Positions 17,611-24,929 of a stretch of DNA of 46,035 bases are shown here, one piece after another; the first letter of the stretch is position 1, and each line of letters starts with the position of its first letter. The notes below the pieces were generated by a model. That model did no database searches, was not told where the DNA came from, and worked only from the letters and a program-made list of their open reading frames with translations. The translations under genes and the position numbers were made by a program. Source of the DNA: Ruminococcus sp. (GTDB lineage: Bacteria; Bacillota; Clostridia; Oscillospirales; Acutalibacteraceae); contig JAFQDM010000006.1 of NCBI GenBank assembly GCA_017416065.1, positions 1 to 46,035 of the forward strand. Direction: 5' to 3'.

Positions 17611-17862
17611 AAAAAAATAAACCGCCCGATAATTCTCTGAGAGAATATCGGGACGGCGATAAAATACGACGTGGTTCCACCCAACTTTGGCACATAAAAT
17701 GCCCTTTGAGCATATAACGGTGCTGACCGCCGTGCCATTTCCTGCACGGACTCAGAGGTGGTATTCCGCAAAGACCCTGACCGCAGATATTTCAGCCGTG
17801 TATCTGCTCTCTGAAGGTAGGCTCAAGGGGACGTTGTCCTCGTCAAAGTTCAATATTGATTA
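17611..17862 (-). promoter_or_regulatory. T-box riboswitch controlling thrS
   Basis: The T-box core TGGGTGGAACCACG lies at 17683-17670 (minus strand). It is followed by an intrinsic terminator (stem CCGTCCCGATA/TTATCGGGCGG, 17657-17621) and a T-run. Upstream lies the stem I region with a specifier context GAATACCACC, in which ACC would pair with tRNA-Thr. Uncharged tRNA-Thr is expected to stabilise the antiterminator and allow read-through into thrS and the VanY-like gene. Confidence 0.93.
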
Positions 17863-17868
17863 ACAAAA

Positions 17869-17897
17869 ATGATATCACTATTTTGAAATAAAGTCAA
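17869..17897 (-). promoter_or_regulatory. Promoter of the thrS T-box transcript
   Basis: TTGACT (17897-17892), a 17-bp spacer and TATCAT (17874-17869) on the minus strand. Nothing else is seen between here and 17944. Confidence 0.8.
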
Positions 17898-17944
17898 TCA
17901 TATTTTTTGTATTTTTAAAAAATTCTGCCGATTAAAAACTACGA

Positions 17945-19357
17945 TCAATCTACGCCAACAAGCTTTTTCTGAATGCTTGTGGCATCACGAACGTTAATAA
18001 CACCGTTAAAATCCGTGTCTGCTTTAAGCTCTGCAGAAAAATCCAGAGTCAGAAGTCCTGCTACAGACTTGCGTATGTGAGTAGAGTCACGCACATTGAG
18101 CTTTCCGTCTGAGTTACAATCTCCGATCTCATTTACTTTTACACCATACTGCTTGAGTATATCCCCAACGTGTTCATCGGTATCACACCAAACAGTAAGA
18201 TCATCACAACCATCAAAAGCATTCTGAGCAATGAAGGATACAGAGCCGGGCAATGACATCTCCTGCAATGATTCACAGCCGTAAAATGCATAGCTTCCTA
18301 CGGATTCGGTGTTTGCGGAGATCATAACAGATCTGAGCTTTGTACATCCTGCAAAAAGTCCTGTGCTGATGGGTGCATCGGTACAAACTCTTGCATTTTC
18401 AAGTGAGGTGCATCCTAAAAATACGCTGTCTCCCAAAATTTTGACAGTTTCAGGGATGGTTACCTCTTTGAGAGAAGTGCAGTTATAAAACGCTTCTGCT
18501 TCAACCGACACAACACTTGCAGGTAGCTGCACACTCTCTAATGATGTACACTGAGCAAATGCACCCTTGCCGATAGAAGTCACTCCCTCGGAGATTGCAA
18601 CAGATTTAAGAGAGCTGTTTTCTGCAAAGGATGCAGCTCCTATCTGCTTTACATCTGAAGGGATCACAACACTTTCATCTTCGCTGTTTACATCCACAAG
18701 TATTCCGTTACCCAGTACCAAAAATTCGTCGGTCACAGAATTCAGATACTTTGTTCCTTCAAAGGCATATCCGCCAATATGTGAAACTTTGCTGCTGACA
18801 GATACGGCTTCAAGTGCAGAACAGTTCCAAAATGCTCCTTCCCCAACAGACGAAACATTGTCGCCTATTGCAATGGAGGTAAGCTTTTTATTCTGCGCAA
18901 ATGCATAGGGCGAAATTGCTTTTATATTCTCAGGAATAGTGTATACACCTGATGCCTTGCTATGCACAAGAACTGAGCCCATAACCAGGTCCTGGTTAGG
19001 GTTTTGCTCCTGAAAAGGAGTTCCGTAAAAAGCGAAAGCACCGCAAGAGGATAAGTTATCATATTCCGTGACATCTGCAAGTGAAGTACAATTCCGGAAG
19101 GCATCGTTGCCGATTATTGTTACGTTATTAAGCTCCACAGATCTGATGCTCTTGTTATCTTTAAACGCATTATCCGCTATAAAATAAACATCAGAGGGAA
19201 CGGAAACGTTCTTTGCACTGCCGTTATATGAGAGCAACACGCCGTTTTCCACCGTGAATTCTGAGCTTGCTGACACGGTAAAAACACAGAAGGATATTGA
19301 TAATACTAATATTAAAACAGCAGAATATACTTTTACAAACTTGTTTTTAAAAAACAT
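17945..19357 (-). CDS. Secreted BspA-type leucine-rich-repeat protein with C-terminal type I dockerin
   Basis: 470 residues. A signal peptide (about 1-30, ending SVSASS-like text) is followed by about 15 LRR_5 repeats of the form 'IGxxAFxxCTSLxxVxIPxSVxxI' (residues about 45-395). The last 60 residues are a dockerin: two calcium loops, DCNSDGKLNVRD and DTDFNGVINVRD, match DxNxDGxxNxxD and are each followed by a helix (STHIRKSVAG, ATSIQKKLVG). Dockerins bind cohesins on scaffoldins, so this protein should dock to an extracellular complex; no cohesin is encoded here. The ATG at 19357 follows GGTGG; longer in-frame starts lie across the upstream gene's terminator. A terminator separates it from the gene upstream and no separate promoter is evident. 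Confidence 0.9.
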   Translation of the reverse strand: MFFKNKFVKVYSAVLILVLSISFCVFTVSASSEFTVENGVLLSYNGSAKNVSVPSDVYFIADNAFKDNKSIRSVELNNVTIIGNDAFRNCTSLADVTEYDNLSSCGAFAFYGTPFQEQNPNQDLVMGSVLVHSKASGVYTIPENIKAISPYAFAQNKKLTSIAIGDNVSSVGEGAFWNCSALEAVSVSSKVSHIGGYAFEGTKYLNSVTDEFLVLGNGILVDVNSEDESVVIPSDVKQIGAASFAENSSLKSVAISEGVTSIGKGAFAQCTSLESVQLPASVVSVEAEAFYNCTSLKEVTIPETVKILGDSVFLGCTSLENARVCTDAPISTGLFAGCTKLRSVMISANTESVGSYAFYGCESLQEMSLPGSVSFIAQNAFDGCDDLTVWCDTDEHVGDILKQYGVKVNEIGDCNSDGKLNVRDSTHIRKSVAGLLTLDFSAELKADTDFNGVINVRDATSIQKKLVGVD

Positions 19358-19386
19358 ACTACCACCCATATACTTCATAAAAACAT

Positions 19387-19410
19387 AAAAGGGCGGAGAT
19401 CCGCCCTTTT
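19387..19410. terminator. Symmetrical terminator between the acidic-tail membrane gene and the LRR-dockerin gene
   Basis: The perfect palindrome GGGCGGAGATCCGCCC (19391-19406) is flanked by AAAA and TTTT, so it can act in both directions. Confidence 0.85.
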
Positions 19411-19412
19411 CA

Positions 19413-20924
19413 TTATTCTTCTTCGCTTTGAGCATCGTCGCCCTGAAGACTGATAATGAGCTTATCGATCTCGTCAAGACGCTCTTCATAGCTTTTCTTG
19501 GTTCGGGTCTCTTCCCTGGGTCTGTCCTGCTTTTCAAGGATGAATGCGGAAATATCTTCGTCCTCATCAAAAACAGGTTCCTTTGCCTCTGCACCGTCTA
19601 CAGAGAGGATAAAGTCATCATCTTCATACATAATCGCTTCTCTTGATGTGGGACCCTTGGGCTTATCCCCTGAGCTGCCGGAGCTCTTGGAAAAAGCTGC
19701 GATGGGTTCCACATTGCCGTCTATAATCACGTTACCGTCACTTCCTGTTTGATTATTCTGAGATGAATCATCTGCAGACTTTTTGTCTTTTCTTTGTGCT
19801 TCCATAAAAAGCTCACTTGCTGATGAATCCTCACCTTCATCTTCTGCGCTATCCTCTGCAACGCGAACAACCGCAGGGGCAACAGAAACAACCTCTTCAA
19901 CTACATTATCAGCTTCGAATGAGTCGTCAAATAATATAACATCCTCTTTTGAAGCGTTATCAGCGTCCTGAGTATTGTCGTCTTCAGCAGTAGAATCCTC
20001 CAAAGCGCCTTCAGGAATAAAACCGGAAGTTTCCTCCTCAGACTCTGATTCATCATCGTCGTAATATTCTGAAGAGATATCCTCTTCTGCTTCAGCCTCA
20101 AGAATGATCTGCTCAGCATTTGTTTTTGAGAAAAAGGAAAGCTCAACCGTAAAGCCCAAAGCATACAGGCCTACAAGCAGATAAACCAGTGCAGGAAGCA
20201 TTGCAAGGAAATCAAAATGCTCTGCATTAATTACGCCGAAAGCTAATGACAGACCATATACAAAAGAAACTATAACAGTCGGGAAACCGAAATTCACACC
20301 GGCCTTGACTGCATTCTTGCCCGGGATAACCGCATGAACCATTGCAATATTGATAAAGAACATTGCCATAGCCACAAACATGATCAGATCCATTGTATCT
20401 GCTGCTGCAACAGGTGAAGCAGTATGACCGAGGAATCTGTCTATCAGGTGAGCTCCGCACCACAAGGGCAAAGAAAGATACAAAATAGATATACTCTTAG
20501 GTGAGTTTTTGCCCGAAAAATGGTTAAGACCCAGGTAAAGCATCGCAATTCCACTCACGGCAGTGAACATGATTGTTATCACGGGCATGAGCTCCACAGT
20601 CCCTGCATTTATCATCAGAGTTAGCTCGTAAGCGGCACAAGCTGCCATTGCAAGTGCAGAGGTTACGGCCACAACCCCACAGAAAGGATTCTTCCTGAGC
20701 ATATGAACGGGAGAAGTCTTTCTGTCAAACAAAGACAATACAAAGCAAACGATAAACAGACCCAGAACAGTAAAAGCAATGATCTCAGCAATACCGTTCT
20801 GATCTGTGCCGAAGAAATCAGGGATAGTGCCCGGCATCGATCCGTTAAGTGCTGCTATGGTCACAGACATAAGGCAAACGGGGACAAACAATATCCACTT
20901 TATTAGAGAATTGATAGATTTCAT
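19413..20924 (-). CDS. Polytopic membrane protein with long acidic disordered tail (unknown function)
   Basis: 503 residues that I do not recognise. Residues 1-270 contain about seven hydrophobic helices (ILFVPVCLMSVTIAAL; EIIAFTVLGLFIVCFVLSLF; GVVAVTSALAMAACAAYEL; and others). Residues 275-503 are soluble, very rich in Asp, Glu and Ser (YYDDDESESEEETS; EDSAEDEGEDSSASELF) and end in a charged, coiled-coil-like stretch (SYEERLDEIDKLIISLQGDD). The tail is probably cytoplasmic and disordered. AAGGAG lies 6 nt before the ATG. A strong promoter is upstream and a terminator directly downstream, making it a single-gene unit. It may be a scaffold or division/envelope-associated protein, but this is a guess from architecture alone. 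Confidence 0.75.
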   Translation of the reverse strand: MKSINSLIKWILFVPVCLMSVTIAALNGSMPGTIPDFFGTDQNGIAEIIAFTVLGLFIVCFVLSLFDRKTSPVHMLRKNPFCGVVAVTSALAMAACAAYELTLMINAGTVELMPVITIMFTAVSGIAMLYLGLNHFSGKNSPKSISILYLSLPLWCGAHLIDRFLGHTASPVAAADTMDLIMFVAMAMFFINIAMVHAVIPGKNAVKAGVNFGFPTVIVSFVYGLSLAFGVINAEHFDFLAMLPALVYLLVGLYALGFTVELSFFSKTNAEQIILEAEAEEDISSEYYDDDESESEEETSGFIPEGALEDSTAEDDNTQDADNASKEDVILFDDSFEADNVVEEVVSVAPAVVRVAEDSAEDEGEDSSASELFMEAQRKDKKSADDSSQNNQTGSDGNVIIDGNVEPIAAFSKSSGSSGDKPKGPTSREAIMYEDDDFILSVDGAEAKEPVFDEDEDISAFILEKQDRPREETRTKKSYEERLDEIDKLIISLQGDDAQSEEE

Positions 20925-21027
20925 TATGTACTCCTTTTCCGCAAACTTGTATGAGCAAAGTTACATTACCCCATGCATACGGGACCCTGCTCACAAATAT
21001 ACATTAAAATATAAATATACATTAAAT

Positions 21028-21056
21028 ATTTTATTCCAAACCATATGTAATGTCAA
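21028..21056 (-). promoter_or_regulatory. Promoter of the acidic-tail membrane gene
   Basis: TTGACA (21056-21051), a 17-bp spacer and TAAAAT (21033-21028) on the minus strand. The roughly 95-nt leader contains a small GAGCA/TGCTC-closed hairpin. Confidence 0.75.
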
Positions 21057-21086
21057 GGTCTTTGGGGTTAAATAAAGGAATGTATT

Positions 21087-21719
21087 TTGAAAAAAAGCGG
21101 TGAATTTATGAAGAAATCCATTCTCTGGATAATTTTACTTATAATACTGACTGCCATCATACCAATAACAGCAGGAATAAAACAGGAGACTGTTTCTGCT
21201 AATACCAATAATGACACAAACCAAAAAAGCGAAATTATTGCTGATATTGAGCTGACTGAAGAAGAAAAGAAAGCTGTAATCAGCAACGTAATGGTACATA
21301 TATCAGAGGACTACAGCACAGAGTGCAAGAAAGCCCTCGTTGCTTTATGCAAAAACAACGCACTTGTGCAAAAGATAAAAGGACTTGAAACCCAAAGTGT
21401 GCAGATAAGCAAATACAGCGATGCTTTTTACAATGAGCTTGCAGAGCTTCTGAAAGAGGATGAAACGTGTATCAGTCTAAACGGAGAAAGGCAGTATATT
21501 CCTATTATAAATATTTCTCCCGGATATATTGTAGAAGATCCTGAATATCCGTATATAACTTCCGTTGCTTGTCCTTGGGATCTGCAAAGCCCGCAATATC
21601 AGAAAAGCGCTGACTACAAATGCGGAATAAGCATAAACGGAATCGAGTCCCTGTGTTCTCTTGGATTTGTGAAGGATTACGCACTGTCTTACTTTCTGCC
21701 AATGTTCAGCATAAATTAA
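21087..21719 (+). CDS. Exported SpoIID-like protein, apparently degenerate
   Basis: 210 residues. An N-terminal signal/anchor helix (SILWIILLIILTAIIPITAG) is followed by a domain reminiscent of SpoIID/LytB: 'VMVHISEDYSTECKKALVALCKNN' sits where active members have a V-x-E-M-P...EALKAQAVAART segment, and 'IPIINISPGYI...YPYITSVACPWD' resembles the SpoIID 'FxSxSxG...PYLxSVxSPWD' region. The catalytic Glu of the EMP motif is not there and the protein is short for the family. The start is uncertain: TTG 21087 has AAAGGA 7 nt upstream, while ATG 21108 has GGTGA. SpoIID is a lytic transglycosylase for engulfment in spore formers. The assignment is tentative. Confidence 0.5.
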   Translation: MKKSGEFMKKSILWIILLIILTAIIPITAGIKQETVSANTNNDTNQKSEIIADIELTEEEKKAVISNVMVHISEDYSTECKKALVALCKNNALVQKIKGLETQSVQISKYSDAFYNELAELLKEDETCISLNGERQYIPIINISPGYIVEDPEYPYITSVACPWDLQSPQYQKSADYKCGISINGIESLCSLGFVKDYALSYFLPMFSIN

Positions 21720-21721
21720 AA

Positions 21722-21751
21722 AGCAACCGCACAAATACTTGCACGGCTGCT
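21722..21751. terminator. Shared terminator between convergent genes
   Basis: Stem GCAACCGCACAA/TTGCACGGCTGC (21723-21750, with G-U pairs). On the minus strand TTTTTAATTT follows, serving the carboxypeptidase gene; on the plus strand TAAAATAA follows. Confidence 0.75.
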
Positions 21752-21760
21752 AAAATAAGA

Positions 21761-23089
21761 TCACATTCTTCTGTATTTTTTTACATTTCGGCGCTTGTTC
21801 CTGCTTCTGACGTTGGAGATAAGAGCGATATAAACTATCACAAGAATAATTGCAATCACAAAAGCTATCCAGAACTGCCACGAAGAGAGAATGGATTTGA
21901 ACACGTGCATTGTATAAGCAAATCCGCTTTTTTCTACATCCTCGCCTGCAACAAGCTCTACCGTCTGCACAGCTTCGCCCTTGTAATAAACAGTAGCTTT
22001 ACCAATAACGTCACCTTTCTTTATGGGTGCATCCACAGAATCGGGAATATCTGACTCCACCCTGACATCCTCCTCCAGGCGCTCCTTGGGAAGGATTGCG
22101 TTAACGGTCTTTGCAGGATAAAGAAGGATCGTATCCTCACCTGCTGAGAAATTAATATCCGCTTCACAAACCGGGGTTTCGGGAGTTATCATACGGGCAA
22201 GCTCAAGATCAAGCAATGCCCAGCGAAGGATCTCACGGGCATCAAGCATAGCTCCGTTGTTGACAGAATCCGCATAAGGTGCACCCATACAAATACACAT
22301 ATAAGCATAGCCGTCTGCAATACCTGTTGTGATAAGGCATCTGCCTGCTTCGTCGGTTGTGCCGGTCTTGATACCCTGTGCGTAGGTGTAATAGTATTCG
22401 CCTCCACGGTTAACGTCAATCATAAAATTGGTTGTAACAAGAGGATAGTCGTCTCCCTCACAGTAGTAAGTTGCTGTGTTTGAGATCTCGGAAAACAAAG
22501 GCAGGGTCAAGGCATAAGACGTGATCTTGTACAGGTCATTGGCTGTGCTGTAATGATCCTCGTGATGAAGTCCGTGAGGATTTACAAAGTGAGTATCGTT
22601 GCATCCAAGCTCCTTGGCCTTTGCATTCATCATATCAACAAATTTCTCTGTGTCCCCGTTGCCCACATAATCTGCAAGAACTAAGGCTGCATCATTGCCC
22701 GAAGTTACCATGAGGCAATAAAGCAGATCAATGACGGTGACCTTCTCGCCTACTTTGTAATCAAGACCTGACATACTGCTGCCTGTGCCCAAAAGAGGAT
22801 CAAGCACATCTTGTCTGATCTTGACCCGAGTATTGTACACATCATCTATGTTTTCCATAGCTATAATATAGGTCATGATCTTGGTAAGAGATGCAGGATA
22901 TCTTACTTTGTCAGCATTTTTCTCAATAACGGGAATTCCTGTGTCCATATTTACAAGCAAGATCGTATCGGAAACCATTTCCCTCTCGATTTTAGAATAA
23001 TCGTATGTAATTGCGCTTGAGGAAAATACAGACAATACAATTATTAAAAGTGCAGAAAAACAGCACAGGACTCTCTTTAATTTTTTCAT
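21761..23089 (-). CDS. dacA: Penicillin-binding D-alanyl-D-alanine carboxypeptidase (DacA/PBP5 type, peptidase S11)
   Basis: 442 residues. After a signal peptide (CCFSALLIIVLSVFSSSA) the serine peptidase motifs are intact: SLTK (near residue 66, nucleophile Ser), SGN (near 129) and KTGTTDEAG (near 240). A PBP5-type C-terminal beta domain (about 285-385) is followed by a transmembrane helix (FWIAFVIAIILVIVYIALI) and a basic tail, so it has an integral anchor rather than the amphipathic helix of E. coli PBP5. It trims the terminal D-Ala of peptidoglycan pentapeptides. The second of two nearby ATGs (23089) is preferred because AAAGGG lies 7 nt upstream of it. Several S11 paralogs (DacA, DacB, DacF) exist in spore formers and I cannot say which this is. 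Confidence 0.9.
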   Translation of the reverse strand: MKKLKRVLCCFSALLIIVLSVFSSSAITYDYSKIEREMVSDTILLVNMDTGIPVIEKNADKVRYPASLTKIMTYIIAMENIDDVYNTRVKIRQDVLDPLLGTGSSMSGLDYKVGEKVTVIDLLYCLMVTSGNDAALVLADYVGNGDTEKFVDMMNAKAKELGCNDTHFVNPHGLHHEDHYSTANDLYKITSYALTLPLFSEISNTATYYCEGDDYPLVTTNFMIDVNRGGEYYYTYAQGIKTGTTDEAGRCLITTGIADGYAYMCICMGAPYADSVNNGAMLDAREILRWALLDLELARMITPETPVCEADINFSAGEDTILLYPAKTVNAILPKERLEEDVRVESDIPDSVDAPIKKGDVIGKATVYYKGEAVQTVELVAGEDVEKSGFAYTMHVFKSILSSWQFWIAFVIAIILVIVYIALISNVRSRNKRRNVKKYRRM

Positions 23090-23130
23090 ATACATACCCT
23101 TTCCGAAGTTTAATTAACACAAACAAGCCT

Positions 23131-23159
23131 TTGACATCTGAATTAGGCTGTGATAATAT
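23131..23159 (+). promoter_or_regulatory. Promoter of the small metallophosphoesterase gene
   Basis: TTGACA (23131-23136), a 17-bp spacer and TAATAT (23154-23159) on the plus strand. Confidence 0.85.
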
Positions 23160-23225
23160 ACTATTATACAATAGTCAGAAAGCTATTTCAATGAGTTTGA
23201 GCTTTTTTCTAAGGAGTTTTTAGCC

Positions 23226-23912
23226 GTGATTTACGTTACAGGAGACACCCACGGGGATATAAACCGATTCAAAAAAAGAGAACTGAAAAAACTGAGCGCA
23301 CAGGATTACCTGATAGTATGCGGAGATTTTGGCTTTTTGTGGAACGACAGTCCACAAGAATCAGAAAAGCTCGAGTTTTTGAAATCACAAAAGTACACCA
23401 TCCTTTTTGTTGACGGTACACACGAAAACTTTGATACACTTGAAAGCTTCCCCACCGTGGAGCTTGGCAACGGCAGAGCCGGAAAGATTGCTGACAACAT
23501 CTACCACCTTAAACGCGGGGAGATCTACAATATCAACGGAAAATTCATCTTTACCTTTGGCGGCGGAGTAAGCTCGGATCTGCAACAGATCATGGATTCA
23601 AACGCATGGTTTGAAAGAGAACTGCCCACTGTGGAAGAAATGAAATACGCAGTTGCAAACCTTAAGGCTTACAACTGTGAGGTAGACTACATTATAACCC
23701 ACGAAACCTCTGCCACCTACAAACACAAAATATGGCGAAACTGCGAGACAAACCCCGTCAATGATTTTCTGGAGCAGCTCTCCTGCGAGGTAAGGTACGA
23801 CAAATGGTTCTTTGGTAACCTGCACGTTGACTTTGCAGTGGACAGCAATGCTTTTGCTGTGTTTGAGGAAATCATCCCCATTGACGGTGTGAGAAAAAGC
23901 AGAAGCTTTTGA
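23226..23912 (+). CDS. Small cytoplasmic calcineurin-like metallophosphoesterase with altered ligands
   Basis: 228 residues, no signal peptide. Motifs in order: GDTHGD (residues 6-11), GDFG (33-36), DGTHENF (near 63), ITHE (near 159) and FGNLHVD (near 197). The usual forms of the third and last motifs are GNHE and GHxH; here the Asn is Thr and the first His is Asn. The first metal site is largely intact, so residual or altered activity is possible. The substrate is unknown. It starts with GTG, with AGGAG 9 nt upstream, and is a single-gene unit with its own promoter and a shared terminator. Confidence 0.85.
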   Translation: MIYVTGDTHGDINRFKKRELKKLSAQDYLIVCGDFGFLWNDSPQESEKLEFLKSQKYTILFVDGTHENFDTLESFPTVELGNGRAGKIADNIYHLKRGEIYNINGKFIFTFGGGVSSDLQQIMDSNAWFERELPTVEEMKYAVANLKAYNCEVDYIITHETSATYKHKIWRNCETNPVNDFLEQLSCEVRYDKWFFGNLHVDFAVDSNAFAVFEEIIPIDGVRKSRSF

Positions 23913-23939
23913 TACTAATTAATTAATCAGGATATAGCT

Positions 23940-23977
23940 AAGACCGCACAAGGAAACAATAGCCTTGCGCGGTCTTT
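23940..23977. terminator. Shared terminator between convergent genes
   Basis: Stem AAGACCGCACAAGG/CCTTGCGCGGTCTT (one mismatch). TTATTCTTTCTT follows on the plus strand, and it also lies just beyond the stop of the minus-strand regulator gene. Confidence 0.8.
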
Positions 23978-23996
23978 ATTCTTTCTTATTCTCTTT

Positions 23997-24203
23997 TTAT
24001 TTTTGATATTCAAGAATATCTCCTGCATCACAATCAAGTGCCTCACAGATTGCCGCAAGGGTTGAAAAGCGAATAGCAGTAACCTTATTATTCTTGATTT
24101 TGGAGAGGTTAACGTTGGAAATTCCAACTCGCTCTGCAAGCTCATTCAAGGACATTTTTCGCTCAACCATCATTCGGTCAAGTCGAAGAACAATATTTCC
24201 CAT
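23997..24203 (-). CDS. XRE-family small regulator (YozG-like)
   Basis: 68 residues, essentially one helix-turn-helix domain: NIVLRLDRMMVERKMSLNELAERVGISNVNLSKIKNNKV followed by FSTLAAICEALDCDAGDILEY. The ATG at 24203 has AGGAGG about 5 nt upstream; longer in-frame starts overlap the preceding gene and are rejected. It lies 10 nt after the DUF2975 gene. This gene order (DUF2975 membrane protein, then a YozG-type regulator) is a widespread two-gene cassette. It probably binds the repeats upstream of the pair and autoregulates. Confidence 0.9.
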   Translation of the reverse strand: MGNIVLRLDRMMVERKMSLNELAERVGISNVNLSKIKNNKVTAIRFSTLAAICEALDCDAGDILEYQK

Positions 24204-24213
24204 ACTTACCTCC

Positions 24214-24771
24214 TTACAGCAAGCCGTCCACTTCGTCCTCAAGCTTTGTTCCGTGAACAATGAACTGAGTCAGACACAAAACGATGATTCCCATAAATAT
24301 TCCGCCAAGATTTATGCTGATTTCTGCAAAATCCACGCCGATTACCAAACGAATGATCACACTCATAATAAATCCTATAACAGGCACGGAAATTGAGAAG
24401 ATGCCAATTTCTTTGAATCTGCGGACATTACCCTTGCGAAAAGGAGTTGAATTCTCTGAAGCCTTAAAGATAAGATAAAGATTGCGGAAAACCATTGCCA
24501 TAAAAAGCAATATGATTACAGCACCTATGCCAAAAAGCAAAAATGTTTTCATATCTGCAGATCCGTTTACAACAGGAGCGTTTACCTCAAATCCGTAAAC
24601 ATTCAGATTTGCCCCGCAGCATTCCTTAGCATCAAATCCAACAAAATACTTCACCCAACCCGGAGCTGCCGCAGAGCATACGGTTGCTGCCGCCATAAGT
24701 GCCGCACCCACCCAATGGAATACCTCCAGAATTTTGGTGATGACTTTTCCTAATGTGTTAATACCTTTCAT
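24214..24771 (-). CDS. DUF2975 family membrane protein
   Basis: 185 residues with four predicted membrane helices (VGAALMAAATVCSAAA; FLLFGIGAVIILLFMAMVF; IFSISVPVIGFIMSVIIRLVIGV; LGGIFMGIIVLCLTQFIV) and the FRKGNVRRFKEIG segment typical of DUF2975 between helices 2 and 3. GGAGG lies 8 nt before the ATG. First gene of a two-gene operon with the XRE regulator, from a consensus promoter. The family's function is not established; a membrane-stress or transport-linked role is only conjecture. Confidence 0.85.
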   Translation of the reverse strand: MKGINTLGKVITKILEVFHWVGAALMAAATVCSAAAPGWVKYFVGFDAKECCGANLNVYGFEVNAPVVNGSADMKTFLLFGIGAVIILLFMAMVFRNLYLIFKASENSTPFRKGNVRRFKEIGIFSISVPVIGFIMSVIIRLVIGVDFAEISINLGGIFMGIIVLCLTQFIVHGTKLEDEVDGLL

Positions 24772-24804
24772 AATTAAAACCTCCGTTTTTTATTCAGTGA
24801 GGTC

Positions 24805-24833
24805 AGTATAACACACAATTTATCGTTTGTCAA
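24805..24833 (-). promoter_or_regulatory. Promoter of the DUF2975-XRE operon
   Basis: TTGACA (24833-24828), a 17-bp spacer and TATACT (24810-24805) on the minus strand: close to consensus, so regulation by repression is likely. Confidence 0.9.
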
Positions 24834-24893
24834 GTGTTTTTTATCGTTTATCGTTAATTGTTTTATCTTTTACATATCATTATTAACGATTAT
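24820..24893. promoter_or_regulatory. Iterated TTATCGTT boxes, candidate XRE operator
   Basis: On the plus strand TTATCGTT occurs at 24820-24827 (within the spacer and touching the -35 box) and at 24841-24848, with an overlapping TATCGTTA at 24848-24855. An inverted AACGATTATC lies at 24884-24893. The neighbouring regulator is the obvious candidate ligand. The inner boxes overlap the promoter, fitting repression. Confidence 0.6.
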
Positions 24894-24929
24894 CATTACT
24901 GCTGTTTCGCAGTAAGTTCAATTCTTCAG

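Noticed and set aside
15911-17620. Two plus-strand ORFs of about 250 codons opposite thrS
   Set aside because: They are antisense shadows of the well-supported thrS frame, which has complete synthetase motifs; no promoter or ribosome binding site supports them.
23997-24771. Toxin-antitoxin system reading of the XRE regulator and its upstream partner
   Set aside because: The partner is a four-helix DUF2975 membrane protein with no toxin features; the pair matches the common DUF2975-YozG cassette instead.
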